Shown here piece by piece: positions 45,501 to 55,000 of a stretch of 64,000 nt of DNA (within the stretch, counting starts at the first letter, position 1; each line of letters starts with the position of its first letter). This DNA comes from Atherinomorus stipes (Eukaryota > Chordata > Actinopteri > Atheriniformes > Atherinidae). The translations under genes and the position numbers were made by a program. The notes below the pieces were generated by a model, which saw only the letters and a list, made by a program, of their open reading frames with translations, had not been told where the DNA came from and did no database searches. Where the stretch lies: positions 1-64,000 of the forward strand of contig JALJCO010010453.1 of assembly GCA_023101725.1 (NCBI GenBank), read 5' to 3'.

Positions 45501-48500
45501 AAACTACGAAAAATATGCAACTGGATATTAGAAACAGGAGAGACCCCTCCCACATGGAATACCGCTATAATTTCGGTGATACCAAAAGAAGGTAAGGACA
45601 ACTTAGATTGTAAACAATATCGGCCAATCTCAGTATTAAATGTAGACTACAAAATATTTATGTCTATATTGGCTAGAAGAATAGAAAAACTTCTACCTTC
45701 CCTTATTCATCTGGACCAGACAGGCTTTATTCATCAGAGACAGACTCAGGATAGTATAAGACGTGCATTACATATTATGTGGAATATCCACCAAAATAAA
45801 ACTCAGTCGATGTTTATGGGACTTGACGCAGAGAAGGCAGTTAAATCTGTCAGATGGACTTTTCTGTACGAGGTACTGGATAAGTTTGGTTTGCATAAAA
45901 CCTTTATTCGAGCCTTCCAAGCCGTATATGCCTACAGCGAGAGTTAAAATTAATGGTAATCTTTCAAACTCATTCCCATCAGAACGTTCATGCAGACAAG
46001 GCTGCCCCTGTTCACCACTTCTCTTTGCCCTTTTCATTGACCTCAGTCAATATATCAGGCAAAATGAATCAATTATGGGAGTAAATATAGGAGGAGATGA
46101 ACATAGACTATCCTTATTTGCAGATGATGTCATATACCTGACCCAACCATCAGTATCTTTGCCAGCTTTGATGTCATCCCTGAAAATTTGGCCAACTGTC
46201 AGGCTATAAACTGAAAGTCCAAAAGACCCAGATCCTGGCCTTCAATTATTATCCACCAAAACAGCTCTTGGATAAATAAAGCCTGACGTCTGACCAAAAC
46301 ACAAAGAAGTACCTAGGAGTTAACCTTACCAAAGATATAACAAAACTATTTGAGGCTAATTATACCCCACTAAATCTGAAATTAAAATCAGATATCTCTG
46401 GATGGAATCTCAAACCCTTCCATAACCTGACGGCTATATCTTTTCCAAACATTGCCAATTGAAATAACTAAATGGAAAATTATGGAGTGGGATTGATCTC
46501 ACGCTATATCTGGATGGGTAAAAAAAAAAAATCGAGGATAAGATATAAAGTGATGCAGTTGCCAAAAGAAAAAGGGGGTATGACACTGCCAAATATGAGG
46601 GATTATTATTTTGCCTCACAATTAAGACCCCTGGTGTGTCTTTGTGACCCCCAATTCAGAGCAAGGTGGAAGGAAATAGAGGAATCATTGGTCATTTTAT
46701 CATCCACGTGAAGCTTCTTCCGCGACGGGGCGGTTATTAATGCAGGAGGGGGATGACTGTGAAAAACTTCGTTCGTCGCAGGCAGGCGGGGTTGCGCACG
46801 TGGTGGTGTCCGTGTATCTAAATGTCTGGTGCTGTATACATTTCATATTTTCTCACCCCCGCCGACCACCTGTTTAACTTCGCATCAGCGGAAATGTTGA
46901 AGTGACAACTTTCCAATTCCAGCTTGTCCGCGTTAACCATGGCCGCCTCAAATGTCCGACTGATCACTCAATACTTCTCATAGAAACGCTCTGCTCATAT
47001 AAATATGATCACGTTCTGCTCAGAGACTGATGATGTTGAATCAGGTGTGCTAGAACAAGGAAACATGGAATAAATGCAGGACGAGGGCCAAAGTTCTCCA
47101 CCTGCTATACATGGTTAACCTTAGGATGTGCAGCTCATTTCCACTGGAAACGCTTTTTGCTTCAACTAACTGTCAGCAAGGACTGACACTGTTGATTTGA
47201 TACAAAGTTGTAAAATTATTATTTTTTTAAAGTAATAAAAAGATATCATTTATAACTTTAATGCACATCAGAAGTAGCTGCTTGATAAAAAGAAAAGAAA
47301 TTGTAAAATTTCATTTGCACAAACAAAGTTGTGCAATTTTCAAGTATTTTGTCGCGTGTCAATCATATTGTCAGTTATATCAGTCATCATCAGTCATTTT
47401 CTATACCGCTTATCCAGTTCAGGGTCGCGGGGGTTGCTGGAGCCTATCCCAGCTATTATCAGGCGAGAGGCAGGGTACATCCTGGACAGGTCGCCAGTCT
47501 ATTTTGTCTCGTGTCAATCATATCATCAGTTATACCGTTCTCATAAATTTTATCCTTTATCCTTAATCCTTTATCCTAAATATCGCCCTGCCCTACTGAT
47601 GATAAAATATTACTTTCTGGCTCAGTCCATTGTGTACCCTCTCCCTTCTCTCTCTGCACCGGTCTCTGACCAGGTGCACAGTTAGTTTAGTTAATGTTGT
47701 CTGCAGCAGTAAAAATGTATACAAATAATCATTTCTATGTTCAGCACTTTGGTCAACTGAGGTTGTTTTTAAATGTGCTTTATAAATAAATTTGACTTGA
47801 CTTGACTTGACAAATAAGGCAAAGAAATTGCAGATTAAAATATTTTTTCAAATATCAAGTTTATGCCATTGTTATTCTTTACATTAGGAAAAAACTATGG
47901 TACGTTAATTAACACAACTATCATCATGATAAAGTCATGTATTAATACCATGTAATATGAAGAAAAGGTGGCGCTAACTAATTTGTGGTGGCGCTACCAA
48001 CTGAAAAAGTAGGTAGCACCGGTGCTACATGTGAAAAAGTTAGTCTGGAGCCCTGACATGACATGTTTAGTATGGCATTATCAGTGACACAATCCCTAAA
48101 GCATGATTGTCTTTACTTACAGTGATGTCCTCTAGTGATGAGTCGATGATCTCATAATTATCTGGCAGACAGTAAAACTTGAGCGTGTGCAGGTTGAGAA
48201 AGACATGGTGGCTAAACTGTACACTGTGAGTATATGCGTGAGACTTCAGACCTCTGCCTGCAAGAAATCAAACGTGCACTTTTAAAAAAAAAAACAACCA
48301 CCTTAGACGGTAGACCCCTGTTTAAAATGTCACATCATTTGCCTACCTTGAAAGTATTTCCCACATATCAGACAAGCATACACATTAATATGGGAGAGAG
48401 AGATAGAGCAAAGCTTCTCAAAGTCGAAGTCCAGCACACTCCTGCAGACCGAGAAGACCAGTTGGTGATTAGCTGTGAGGATGAACAGAGCTAACTAGCA

Positions 48501-48993
48501 TTTAGGGCTAACATTAGCATAAAAAATTCAGCTTTGACATGCCTGTTTATAGTGTCGAGGTAAGGGCAGTGTCGGCTTCTCCGATCTTCTACTACACGTC
48601 CTCGTCCTACTTTGGCCGTCACTGCAAATACAAGTGATAAAACAAATATAATAAACCAAACGAGAAAACGATTCGACACAAGCTAACTAGCTAAACACGC
48701 TTGCTAGTACAAAACGTCTAGAAAACTTTATTCTTGAAGTACAATTGTTTTTACATACGGAAAAACTTTGAGAAAGCAGTGCAATATTTTTCAACTAAAT
48801 ATGCGGCTATTTACCAGCCTTCCGACGCAGGACTAAACCAACCTGTGTATAAACTGAAAGCAATGACAGCTAGCAACTTCATATGAATAGCTAACCAAAC
48901 CCAAACCTGACGTTGGATGAAAACAAACATACCTCCTTCTTCGTTTTCATCGTCGTCTAGCTCTAAATCTCTTTCTCGTTTTAATGAAATCAT
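27592..48993 (-). CDS. usp39: Ubiquitin-specific peptidase 39 (spliceosomal, catalytically inactive USP)
   Basis: Thirteen coding exons on the minus strand: 48993-48933, 48621-48543, 48441-48347, 48257-48121, 36774-36622, 36531-36306, 36193-36119, 35995-35928, 34997-34809, 31807-31665, 31541-31406, 28663-28577 and 27642-27592. Phases join without a break to 499 aa. A short acidic N-terminus leads to a ZnF-UBP domain (about residues 38-120: HCPYLDTINR, ACLICGKYFQ, GLKSHAY, HTLKFYCLPDNYE) and a USP fold (about 125-490: GLNNIKANDYAN, RRPPGDIMFLLVQRFGELMR, HEMLQAVVLCSKK, YRIHVLHH). In the Cys box Asp168 stands where active USPs have Cys, and the His box is also altered, as known for USP39/Sad1. 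The protein works in the U4/U6.U5 tri-snRNP in the nucleus. Human USP39 is 565 aa; the difference is the N-terminal tail. Intron 4 (36775-48120) is 11.3 kb and transposon-filled. Intron 2 has a GC donor. Confidence 0.93.
27904..28107 (-). other. Cryptic basic ORF in the last intron of usp39
   Basis: A 66-codon frame with varied, Lys/Arg-rich composition (RELPNKAPKRKKSGHATFRW, SRRVQKEKTRRLKYQ). It has no phase-compatible splice link to usp39 that I could find. It may be chance or an alternative exon. Confidence 0.2.
28890..29862 (+). mobile_element. 3' end of an L2-type LINE
   Basis: The frame 28914-29243 encodes the conserved C-terminus: LHWLPVRFRIDFKVLL, YKCLNGLGPSYLSDLL, RLWNSLPENLRAAETV, FKKRLKTFLT. 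The 3' UTR then ends AAAGCGCTTTATAAATAAAG followed by TTTGATTTGATT. It is truncated at its 5' side. Confidence 0.8.
30100..30545 (+). mobile_element. Retroposon tail (GCAGATGGCCGCC ... AATAAAGTTGAATTG type)
   Basis: CCGGTCAAAGCAGATGGCCG, GGAGGTTTTTCCTCCCTGTT, AAAAGGGCGTTTTCCTTCCC and a final AAATAAAGTTGAATTGAA are hallmarks of a very common fish LINE/SINE 3' region. Confidence 0.7.
31845..32110 (-). mobile_element. Rex1/CR1-like LINE 3' tail, inverted
   Basis: On the minus strand CTAGGCTATCCAAGCAAATT, GCACCATGGGTTTGAGAGGA and AATAAAGTTGACTTTGATG match the 3' UTR of the LINE at 10784-12445. Confidence 0.7.
32236..32981. mobile_element. Non-autonomous hAT-like element (TAGGGATGAGC ends)
   Basis: It begins TAGGGATGAGCTGGATACTCG and ends GTACTTGCTCATCCCTA, giving 11-bp inverted ends. 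It has no coding capacity. A clean target duplication was not found. It lies in intron 9 of usp39. Confidence 0.6.
33093..34620. mobile_element. piggyBac-like element with TTAA duplication, in intron 9 of usp39
   Basis: TTAA flanks both ends (33089-33092 and 34621-34624). The ends CTCACTGGCTGCCA and TGGCAGTCAATGAG are inverted with 12 of 14 matches. Nested inside are a short inverted repeat at 33402-33587 (ATCTGCGGCTTGCAA mirrored) and a LINE tail at 34190-34345 (AATTTCCCCTCGGGGATC, AATAAAGTATC). No transposase frame survives. Confidence 0.75.
35402..35630. mobile_element. Palindromic MITE in intron 8 of usp39
   Basis: The left arm TTGAGTTGCCCTTTGGC...ACATCCACATAATGGGAG and the right arm, ending CGAGGGTGACTCAA, form an inverted repeat of about 80 bp per arm around a short centre. 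Confidence 0.8.
38780..39240. repeat. Degenerate AT-rich tandem array
   Basis: Repeating variants of GGAAATAAATAGGGAATATA and AAGGATATATATAAGTAAATG, about 20-30 bp per unit and too diverged for an exact period. Confidence 0.75.
39690..39900 (+). repeat. Dispersed repeat copy 2 (shared with 8960-9230)
   Basis: CACAGTTGACATGAAGGTAA, TTTCTGCTGTGAAGTTTGCG and GGGAGTCTGTGGGGATTTGC match copy 1 in order. It ends about 350 bases before the USP-like ORF. Confidence 0.7.
40007..40062 (+). promoter_or_regulatory. Candidate promoter of the USP-like ORF: paired CRE-like sites and TATA box
   Basis: TGACATCA (40007-40014) and its inverted form TGATGTCA (40027-40034) lie upstream of TATATA (40056-40061). 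Start of transcription near 40087 would leave a 5' UTR of about 160 bases before the ATG at 40246. Functional status is inferred. Confidence 0.4.
40246..42240 (+). CDS. Intronless coiled-coil USP-like deubiquitinase, nested antisense in usp39
   Basis: A single uninterrupted frame of 664 aa. Residues about 34-165 form three coiled-coil repeats of roughly 43 residues, recognisable by LSVEKTQRITAEQELE, LSVEKEKCTKAEHELQ and LTAEKEKRILAEEA. More coiled coil runs at about 175-265, then a Ser/Pro-rich linker. Residues about 386-660 resemble a USP domain. The Cys box is FANSYNNCWLNATFQSLLNL with Cys399. Two zinc-type pairs are C503-x2-C506 and C548-x2-C551. The His box is FSHFYSYAFREG with His620, and Asp635/Asp636 follow in KLDDEW. 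All three catalytic positions therefore appear kept, unlike usp39. The Cys box reads NNC where most USPs have NTC. The most similar USPs I can suggest are of the USP37/USP29 type, not usp39. Being intronless and in a transposon-bounded block, it may be an old retrocopy or captured gene. Expression is unknown. Confidence 0.75.
   Translation: MADNKKQTQSGARRRHRMTESRFPYPGNRAPRAPAQSLQKQVEFLQNQLGNVNETLQRSNECLSVEKTQRITAEQELESSRNQVSYLTNLVEHLRGQLQKKHLFLSVEKEKCTKAEHELQELKSTRELVFNLTDQLKALKAQMEEKDQILTAEKEKRILAEEASKSTWDSLVEFDRQHEQQSRLRRQFQRELRKYKEVFGELDQTSDKPNAGQYERRPAGNPDELEHLKKHLEKAIRANQILKSKLESQEKTVKDLEWEKTELTIKLNMATRSNCQALGPKASVGPSPHVPETVAAKQVDLQPQKVSGPQLDSASRSNHQKPSTPVSQTGVNVGGRPQGPRSAIWGMSFNKKHRTPNTQDRHEGETCSKRENDAERPPSVHRHSTMQQFCKFANSYNNCWLNATFQSLLNLNTVRDKLAQETLSGSSEAQLKHKNLLLKAFNNPGSLITASDIYPVLEELSLFDPLLRLEQQNDSLDFLAHLLPQLQQTGIQSRLQVNNHSRCEQCGMTESRTERLGEVFYLPLLQQKHSLNSLFNAALRENSGMDRCKNCKSTRKQESRFPKPLPDIVTLCLPWKHYPSQPTNNVSFSKDIVVPTDEGDQLYSLKSVICYKHLGPQFSHFYSYAFREGTVIKLDDEWISAASSLHDIVENGMVYFYEKNTKSF
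42262..42400 (+). mobile_element. L1 endonuclease remnant
   Basis: TDIWRNLTWIEKRTHGFSK in one frame resembles the L1 endonuclease (xDIWRxLxPxxxxYTxFS), followed by stops. It begins about 25 bases after the USP-like ORF ends. Confidence 0.45.
42530..42887 (+). pseudogene. THAP-domain remnant, frameshifted
   Basis: One frame gives PRSPAACGCHKHIYHTDKR and ICLFQFPKQ, the start of a THAP zinc finger. After a frame change near 42700 another frame gives KWLAAIKPINADSSRWKPW and LTICSDHF, the second half with its C-x2-H ligands. THAP domains are found in cellular THAP proteins and in P-, Kolobok- and some other transposases. The break and the repeat setting point to a dead transposase, but an isolated gene relic is possible. 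Confidence 0.55.
44225..46720 (+). mobile_element. L1-type LINE, degraded (endonuclease tail and reverse transcriptase)
   Basis: The endonuclease end is seen as RGSAILISNQVQYEHISEI, DVWRNLDPTTRDYTYYS and DISDHSPIQL. The frame 44771-45595 carries the linker and the entry to the reverse transcriptase (ITRLKPHKSPGSDGFPAK). Frames 45576-45947 and 45763-46209 continue with YRPISVLNVDYKIFMSILA, RQGCPCSPLLFALFID and the catalytic-type box LSLFADDVI. At least three frameshifts and internal stops separate these. It is a dead element of fish L1 type. Confidence 0.85.
47395..47505 (-). mobile_element. Tail of the abundant fish repeat, inverted
   Basis: ACCGCTTATCCAGTTCAGGG and GACAGGTCGCCAGTC are the inverted end of the repeat at 9535-9930. 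Confidence 0.7.
47735..47815 (+). mobile_element. LINE tail with (TTGAC)n
   Basis: AGCACTTTGGTCAACTGAGG, TTTTTAAATGTGCTTTATAA and TTGACTTGACTTGAC match the tail at 15285-15400. Confidence 0.7.
48541..48545 (-). other. usp39: GC splice donor of usp39 intron 2
   Basis: Exon 2 ends CAG at 48543 and the intron begins GCATGT. Frame continuity (AAC AG|G AGT, Asn-Arg-Ser) and the absence of a nearby in-phase GT place the donor here. The intron ends in a normal CTGCAG acceptor. Confidence 0.75.
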
Positions 48994-49452
48994 CGTAGTA
49001 GTTTGTATATCTTAACGTTGAGACAATACTTAGTGCAAAAACTTTCTCATTTAGAAGAGATGAATGGCTTTTAACCGAGTCCCTCACTTGTCGAAACTCG
49101 CGGTGGTTGCGCGTCGTGCATGCAGCGTGACAGACTAAAATCTAACCCGGAGTTTCATAACTAATCTTTACTTCATATCTGTCTTTTGTTTGAGAAAAGC
49201 GCAAAAGCCGATATATTCTAGCATGTTTATATGTAAATAATTATATTTCTAATTACATTGCTGTATTATGATTGATTTTGTGTGTTTTATTTTTGTCTTT
49301 TACGTTTAAATATGACAAAACGCCGGGAGTGTTATGGTTGGACAACAACTAACCGCCATCAGCTAGCAACTTAGCTTTTTGTCAGTGCTCTGATTAAGAC
49401 TTATAATCGTTTGTTTATAAATATTTTCACCTTGTTGAAATTGTTAACTAAA
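48994..49452. promoter_or_regulatory. Shared head-to-head promoter region of usp39 and the C2orf68 homolog
   Basis: The two start codons are 459 bases apart on opposite strands. The interval has CG dinucleotides (TCGCGGTGGTTGCGCGTCG) and no obvious TATA box for either gene. A bidirectional promoter is inferred from the spacing. Confidence 0.5.
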
Positions 49453-50861
49453 ATGGATATTTTACGAGAGGATGGAGTACATGAGCTGAAATATAAACCT
49501 GGGGGGCGTTTGGATATGAGCCACGGCTTCCTGCACCACATCCGAAGGAACCAGATTGCTAGGTGATTTCCTTAACCACTGTTAGCTAATGCTAGTAGGA
49601 AATATAATATACTTAGTGGTTAAAAACATTAGTCACGAAATCAAGAGCTGTTTCCACATATTAGTGGGAAAGATGGTGTCATGGTAAAAGCAGGTTCATG
49701 GATAGTGATAAAATCATACTCAATGTTGAAAACAAAGTAAACTGCAAGGTCGCATAGGCCTGTTGAGCAAAATTGATTTTGATTATGTCAAAGAGGGAGG
49801 AAATGAATGAATAAAATTTTCTCAAGAATTTAAACATTGTCATTGGATGCGATGTTTGATACAATCCACAGTTAAAATAAGATTTGAGTCTCGATTCTGC
49901 TTAACATGTTTTGATATAAAGTACTCAAATACACTGAGAAATCCAGAGGAAATTTATTTTTATGAACTTATTTAGATCATATTTATTATCTTGAAACTGC
50001 TTGATGGTTGTATCTAATGCAGTATGTAGTTTCTGAAAGCTTTATTTTAAGTATGGAGAACTAAACTGCAGTTAAGTAAGGCAAATTTAGTTGCTTTATA
50101 AATTCTTTATAGCTACAGCAGAATTGAATTGAGGTTGATATGGGGAAAGCATACACTCAATTGTAGATTTAGGTAGGGGTTGATTATAAATTAACCAGCT
50201 TGGTCTTTTTTTGGTCAAGTATGTGACTCATGTACAGTCATGTCACAGTTCATTCTTTTCTGTGCAATAATATATAAGTTCTTTGTCTTTTCAAGAGATG
50301 ATTATGATAAAGAGGTAAAGCAAGCGAAAGAGCGTCAGCGACGACGACACACCACAACCCCTAGAAGACCCCGACGGCCTGACATCCAAGTCTACCACCC
50401 CCGACAAAGACGTAAGATTGAGTTTATATTTTCCATGTTTTGCTGGTGACCTTCTCCATTGAAGGAAAGATCATTTGTTTATGTGCGTGTGCTAATTTTT
50501 CAGATGGTTCAGAGCCAGGGGCTGGTGCTGATGCAGAAGAGTCAAATGAAAGTGGGTCAAGCACAGAGCCTGAAACCCATGGGACTGAACTCTTCTGGCT
50601 TGACTATCAGGCTGACTCTGGTGCCATTACATCTTTCCTTGTGCATAAGGTCAATGCACACTCCTTTGTCTGACAGTTGTGACTCTTTTTGGTTTATTTT
50701 GGTTTTTATGGCCTTCTCCCTTTTTTTTCCCTTTTAAGGAGGACAAACCTGAGAGGGTGGTTGAGCGTGTTGCAGAGAAGAACATCCTGGATGCAGCTAT
50801 GAGGGTGGCTCTAGAAGTTCGAATTCAAAAGGAAATTGACAAAAGACGAGACAAGCGCTGA
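49453..50861 (+). CDS. UPF0561 protein C2orf68 homolog
   Basis: Four exons: 49453-49562, 50296-50411, 50504-50649 and 50739-50861, with continuous phase, giving 164 aa (human C2orf68 is close to this length). Diagnostic segments are GGRLDMSHGFLHHIRRNQIA in exon 1, DDYDKEVKQAKERQRRRH and RPRRPDIQVYHPRQR in exon 2, the acidic Ser-rich stretch and LFWLDYQADSGAIT in exon 3, and the basic helical end AMRVALEVRIQKEIDKRRDK in exon 4. No enzyme motif, signal peptide or membrane segment is seen. The function of this conserved family is not established. It neighbours USP39 in mammals too, which supports orthology. Confidence 0.93.
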
Positions 50862-51871
50862 ATAATTTTCTCAAACAGCAAGTCATAATGGTAGAGGGGC
50901 TGCAAACAAGAAGGGCAATACTACATTTGCAGTTCTGTGCTCCTCCACAGCTTTAACATTGTTGTGTAGTAAGGGCATAAAGAGTGCTGCTACCTGGTAG
51001 TGTAACTGTCAGCAGAGATGAACCACAGACAAGCCATTATTTGTCGTTTTAAAGAGAGATGTTTATTACGTTTTACCAGTCGGACTGTTATGTGATCTAC
51101 CAGGTCACACCACTGGAGATACATTGTACACATTCAAGGTGACTGGACCTTTGAAATTGTCTTACTCTCAGCTCGATTTCTTTGACCGAGAGGCCAGGAA
51201 ACATTTCCTCTTCAGCTTATTATGTCCTATGTTACCTGAGTTTACAAGATCTAGTTTTTATAAACAAAATGTCAGCTTTTTTTTTTTTTTTTTTTAAAGA
51301 AAACACTGTAAGTGGAGCATGAGTCTTTCAGTGATATCATTATAAAAATGAGAAATTTCTTTGTGTCATAGATGGAGCCACAATAATGTGTCAATGTTGT
51401 AACATTGTTTTGTATTTTTCTGTATTATTTATTTGAATTTGAGAGACATTTATTTTTGATATTGTAATCATTTTTGAGAAGAGAAGTTTTCATATAAAAT
51501 GACACACAAGAAAGTTTTTGTTTTGTTTTTTCGCTGTCCAAGTATTTTCAAAGTGGTCTTGGGAATATTTGTCTTATTGATACTGAAATGCACGTGCAAA
51601 GAAAAATATCAAAGAATGGAACATTTTTCATAACTTCCAGAGGGAAATTACATGCATATAAAAAAGATAGGCACCTTTTAGTATGCTTCATTATTTCTAT
51701 CCTGAAATATTAGGAAAACATAAGTTCGTGATGTAGGAAAAAAGTCAGTTTTCGTTGATACAAGTGCTTCACATAGTTTCCCCAGCAGATGGCAGCAACA
51801 ATCAGTTCTACACTGCAGACACACTGGAAGGATGCCTGCTGTACTTCGTCTGTCTTCACACATTTTCTACC
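50862..51871. other. 3' flank of the C2orf68 homolog
   Basis: Probable 3' UTR followed by AT-rich DNA with a T-rich tract near 51278-51294. I saw no clear canonical poly(A) signal close to the stop codon. Confidence 0.4.
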
Positions 51872-52088
51872 AATGGGCTCTATGTATAGCTCCTCTACTT
51901 CCTGAGCTTAACGTAGCTCCTTCGTTTCCTGTCTTTCAGTACTGGATGAGCTGATTAATCCAGGTGTGCCTGACCTCAGTAACTGGCCAGACACACCTGG
52001 ATTAATCAGTCTGTCCAGTAATGAGAGACAGGAAACAAAGGAGCTACCTTAAGCTCAGGAAGTTGTAGAGTCGTGCTTAGAGCCCATT
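51872..52088. mobile_element. Palindromic MITE, AATGGGCTC family, second copy
   Basis: AATGGGCTCTATGTATAGCTC ... GCTTAGAGCCCATT with mirrored GTAGCTCCTTCGTTTCCTG and CAGGAAACAAAGGAGCTAC blocks. It is the same family and length as 24863-25078. Confidence 0.85.
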
Positions 52089-55000
52089 GACCAGTCAGAT
52101 TTCATTGGCAGTGAAAGTGCGTGATGAATGAAAGCTTTAATTTAAGAAAATAACTTTTTCTAAAATGGCTTCAAGCTGTCATGCAAGACAAACTTTACCA
52201 CTAGTCGGTTTGAGAGATGGTTTTTACCACATCCCAGTCCTCACTCTTTCCTTCCCTTTTTATTAAAGATGCACAGTTGAAAATGGAAAGGTATACTTCT
52301 TAAAGGGACATTTGGTTTTGTTTGCTATGCGAGTGGTTAACTATACAGAGGATAAGTTATCGTGACGCAAGCCAGAGTTCAGTCAAGATACTTGCTGTTC
52401 CACATAAGTAACTCTAGAAGCTGCGTGCCATGCACATTTGACTTAAAACCTGCTGGCAGAGCAATATATTCATGTTTCATTTTTGAGTGACAAAGCAAAT
52501 ATTAATCTTTAAAAAAGCATATCAACATTCATATCAGCAGTTCAGATATCTTTCAGAGGATTATTATGTTTTTCTTGTTATTTGTTTTTCTGTTTAATCA
52601 AACCTGCAAGTTTAGACCAGTTAGGTATGCATGATGAAAGAAAAAAAAACTTGCCTCCAGTTAATTCTTTGGACTCATTTAACTGATTTGTTGTCAACAG
52701 AGAGATGAGTAGCTGTAGTTCATCTACACTGACATTGGAAAAAAAAAATTCCAAAGAGCAGAGTAATTGCAGTTTCTAGTCTCTATGTACATGCATTTGA
52801 AGTTCCAGAAAGTTCCACTACCATTCTCTGGCCATGGAAAAATACAAAGTTGGTTTTACTGTAGATCAGACAAGCTGTTGATTTAAACGAAAGCAGGGAA
52901 TTAACTCATTGTTTTCATTAATGCCTGAAAATATGCAAACTCCATCGTCTAGTCACATGGCGGGACAAGTCTCCACAGTGTTATGCAAAACTTTGCCCAT
53001 GAGGAGTGGGCTCTGAACAGCGATTGGTGCAACAGAGACACTCCCCTTGGGATTGTCAACGCCTTTCTCCAGTTCACTTTTTATTCTTTGGCAAGCGCGT
53101 GACTGGTGTTATGCAAGCAAGGCACATCCTGCTCACCTGCTCACCAAAATATTTCCAGTTAAATCGTTTCTCAGTTGTCTGAAAATGTCTCAGTCACCGC
53201 TCATTTTTTAACCCCAACCACACATTGGGAGTAGCTTCATATAACTTATAACCTGCAGGCAAACACCTGTTGTGAAAGTATGAAAAATGTAGTTTAGTGA
53301 AGAACCCACTGTGACAGGCAGGATGCATACTGCAGCCTGCCTGTGTGTTCACTTTGGATTGACAGGGCAGCAGCAATATGACAGAAAAAAGACCAACTTC
53401 AACCACTTTGAACAATCTGTACCTCTTGAAGAACCGCCTGAAGGTTTGCAGCAAAAGATATGTCAGTTAGTAAATACATACAGGCTCAAAGTAACCCCAA
53501 AGTCTATCAGTGGTTTTCAAAATCTCCCCAAGGCCATTGTCTTCATCAAATAGCTGGCTTTAACTTTTATATCAATGTTATAATTAATTATAATTATTCA
53601 AATGCTGGGGGGAAAAAACACAAACCTGTCTCATCATTTTTTTTTTTCATTTGTTTGCCAAATATGTGTATTCACTTCCTCTTTCATCATTTGTTTATGT
53701 TACTCAAAATGGGGAGATCCTGGTCCACTGCATGGTTCCTTGCTTCTGTCATTTCCATATAACTACAGCAATTCAGTGATATTAACTTTGTGTTACAAAG
53801 GAGACTTATCTCTTCTCAGCCAAACTAAACAGCCTGAGAGATAAAAGTTACACAACATATCATTTAGAATTGTCTGCACACAATAAAGAATTGAATCTCG
53901 TAACCCATTGATAAAAAGTAAGGTAAGCTGGAATCATAGGACTGATAAAACACCATTGCACAACATCGGACCTGAAAAACTGGTTCAAATGTGCACGTGT
54001 ATCCAACAGTGCTTTTGTAACCAACACACAAAAGATTGCCACCATATGGTGTTGTAACTCAACACAACAAAATCACATGATGAACATAGTGTAAAGACAG
54101 TCAGACTAGCTAGAAACACTTAGAAATGTGCATTTCCCTTTTAAAAATCATTCTACTCAAAGCCAGTTCACTTGGCTGCACTTAATGTGAGTCTCTTCTC
54201 CTTGATCCTATCTGTTTGGGAATGTTGACCAACAACAGCAAGATGAAGATGGAGAAAACAGTCACTTTCAGTTTCACGCATAAGGCAGCAAGTGTCCACA
54301 CAGATTTCATCAACTGTCACCTCATTATTGCAGTAAATCCAACTGACTTTGGCTAAACAGTGTACTTGATTCTGCCTTTCTCACCGTAGCTACTGCATCG
54401 GATGTGAAAAAGATTTATGGTAGCACGTTATCTTTTAGATTACAATAACATTTAGTCTCAGTGTCATAACCTGGTTTTCAGAGTGGTTTGTTTGGTCTGG
54501 TGTGTACATTGCACACAAGTGGTGCCCACAGAGTTCTTTTGGGAAAATACATTGTGTTATTTTCTATCACAGAGAAACAAATCATAGCCTACTGCTTATC
54601 TGATGAGTGAAAAAAATTCAACTTAGTAACATCTGGCAAAATAATCACAGGTCAGCTGTGGGAATGTTTGAGCTTATTAGTTCACTGCTGCTTAAAAAAT
54701 GATGTGTTCCAATGCACCTGAGAATGTCTTGAAAAACCTACATGATCACATCCCAGAGAAATTAAACAGTGGCTGGCAGTCTGTGTCAGTGCTGCTCTTC
54801 TGTTGTATTGATGACTGGTCTTGCCCATTCATGGTTGTGGAAGTGTTGCCCATCCCCCAGAACCACCAGCATTCAGTTAAATTTAGACATTTGGCTGAGA
54901 CATTTCGGTAGTGGAAATCCACACCTGCTGTAGTTGGTCTGAGGTCTTTGATGGTGTTACTTGAATCCTGCTCACAGCCTGGTGTACTGTAACTGTAATG

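Larger units (their letters stand above)
37346..48055. mobile_element. hAT-bounded composite block filling usp39 intron 4
   Basis: The left end CAGGGCTCCAGACT (37346-37359) and right end AGTCTGGAGCCCTG (48042-48055) are perfect 14-bp inverted repeats. ACATG directly flanks each (37341-37345 and 48056-48060). Subterminal palindromes differ in sequence but are alike in form (TAGGTCGCATAGGCGACCTA on the left, GTAGCACCGGTGCTAC on the right). The 5-bp duplication fits the hAT5 type. The 10.7 kb between the ends holds AT-rich tandem DNA, the USP-like ORF, THAP and L1 remnants, and other repeats. Whether it moved as one unit is not shown by sequence alone. Confidence 0.6.
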
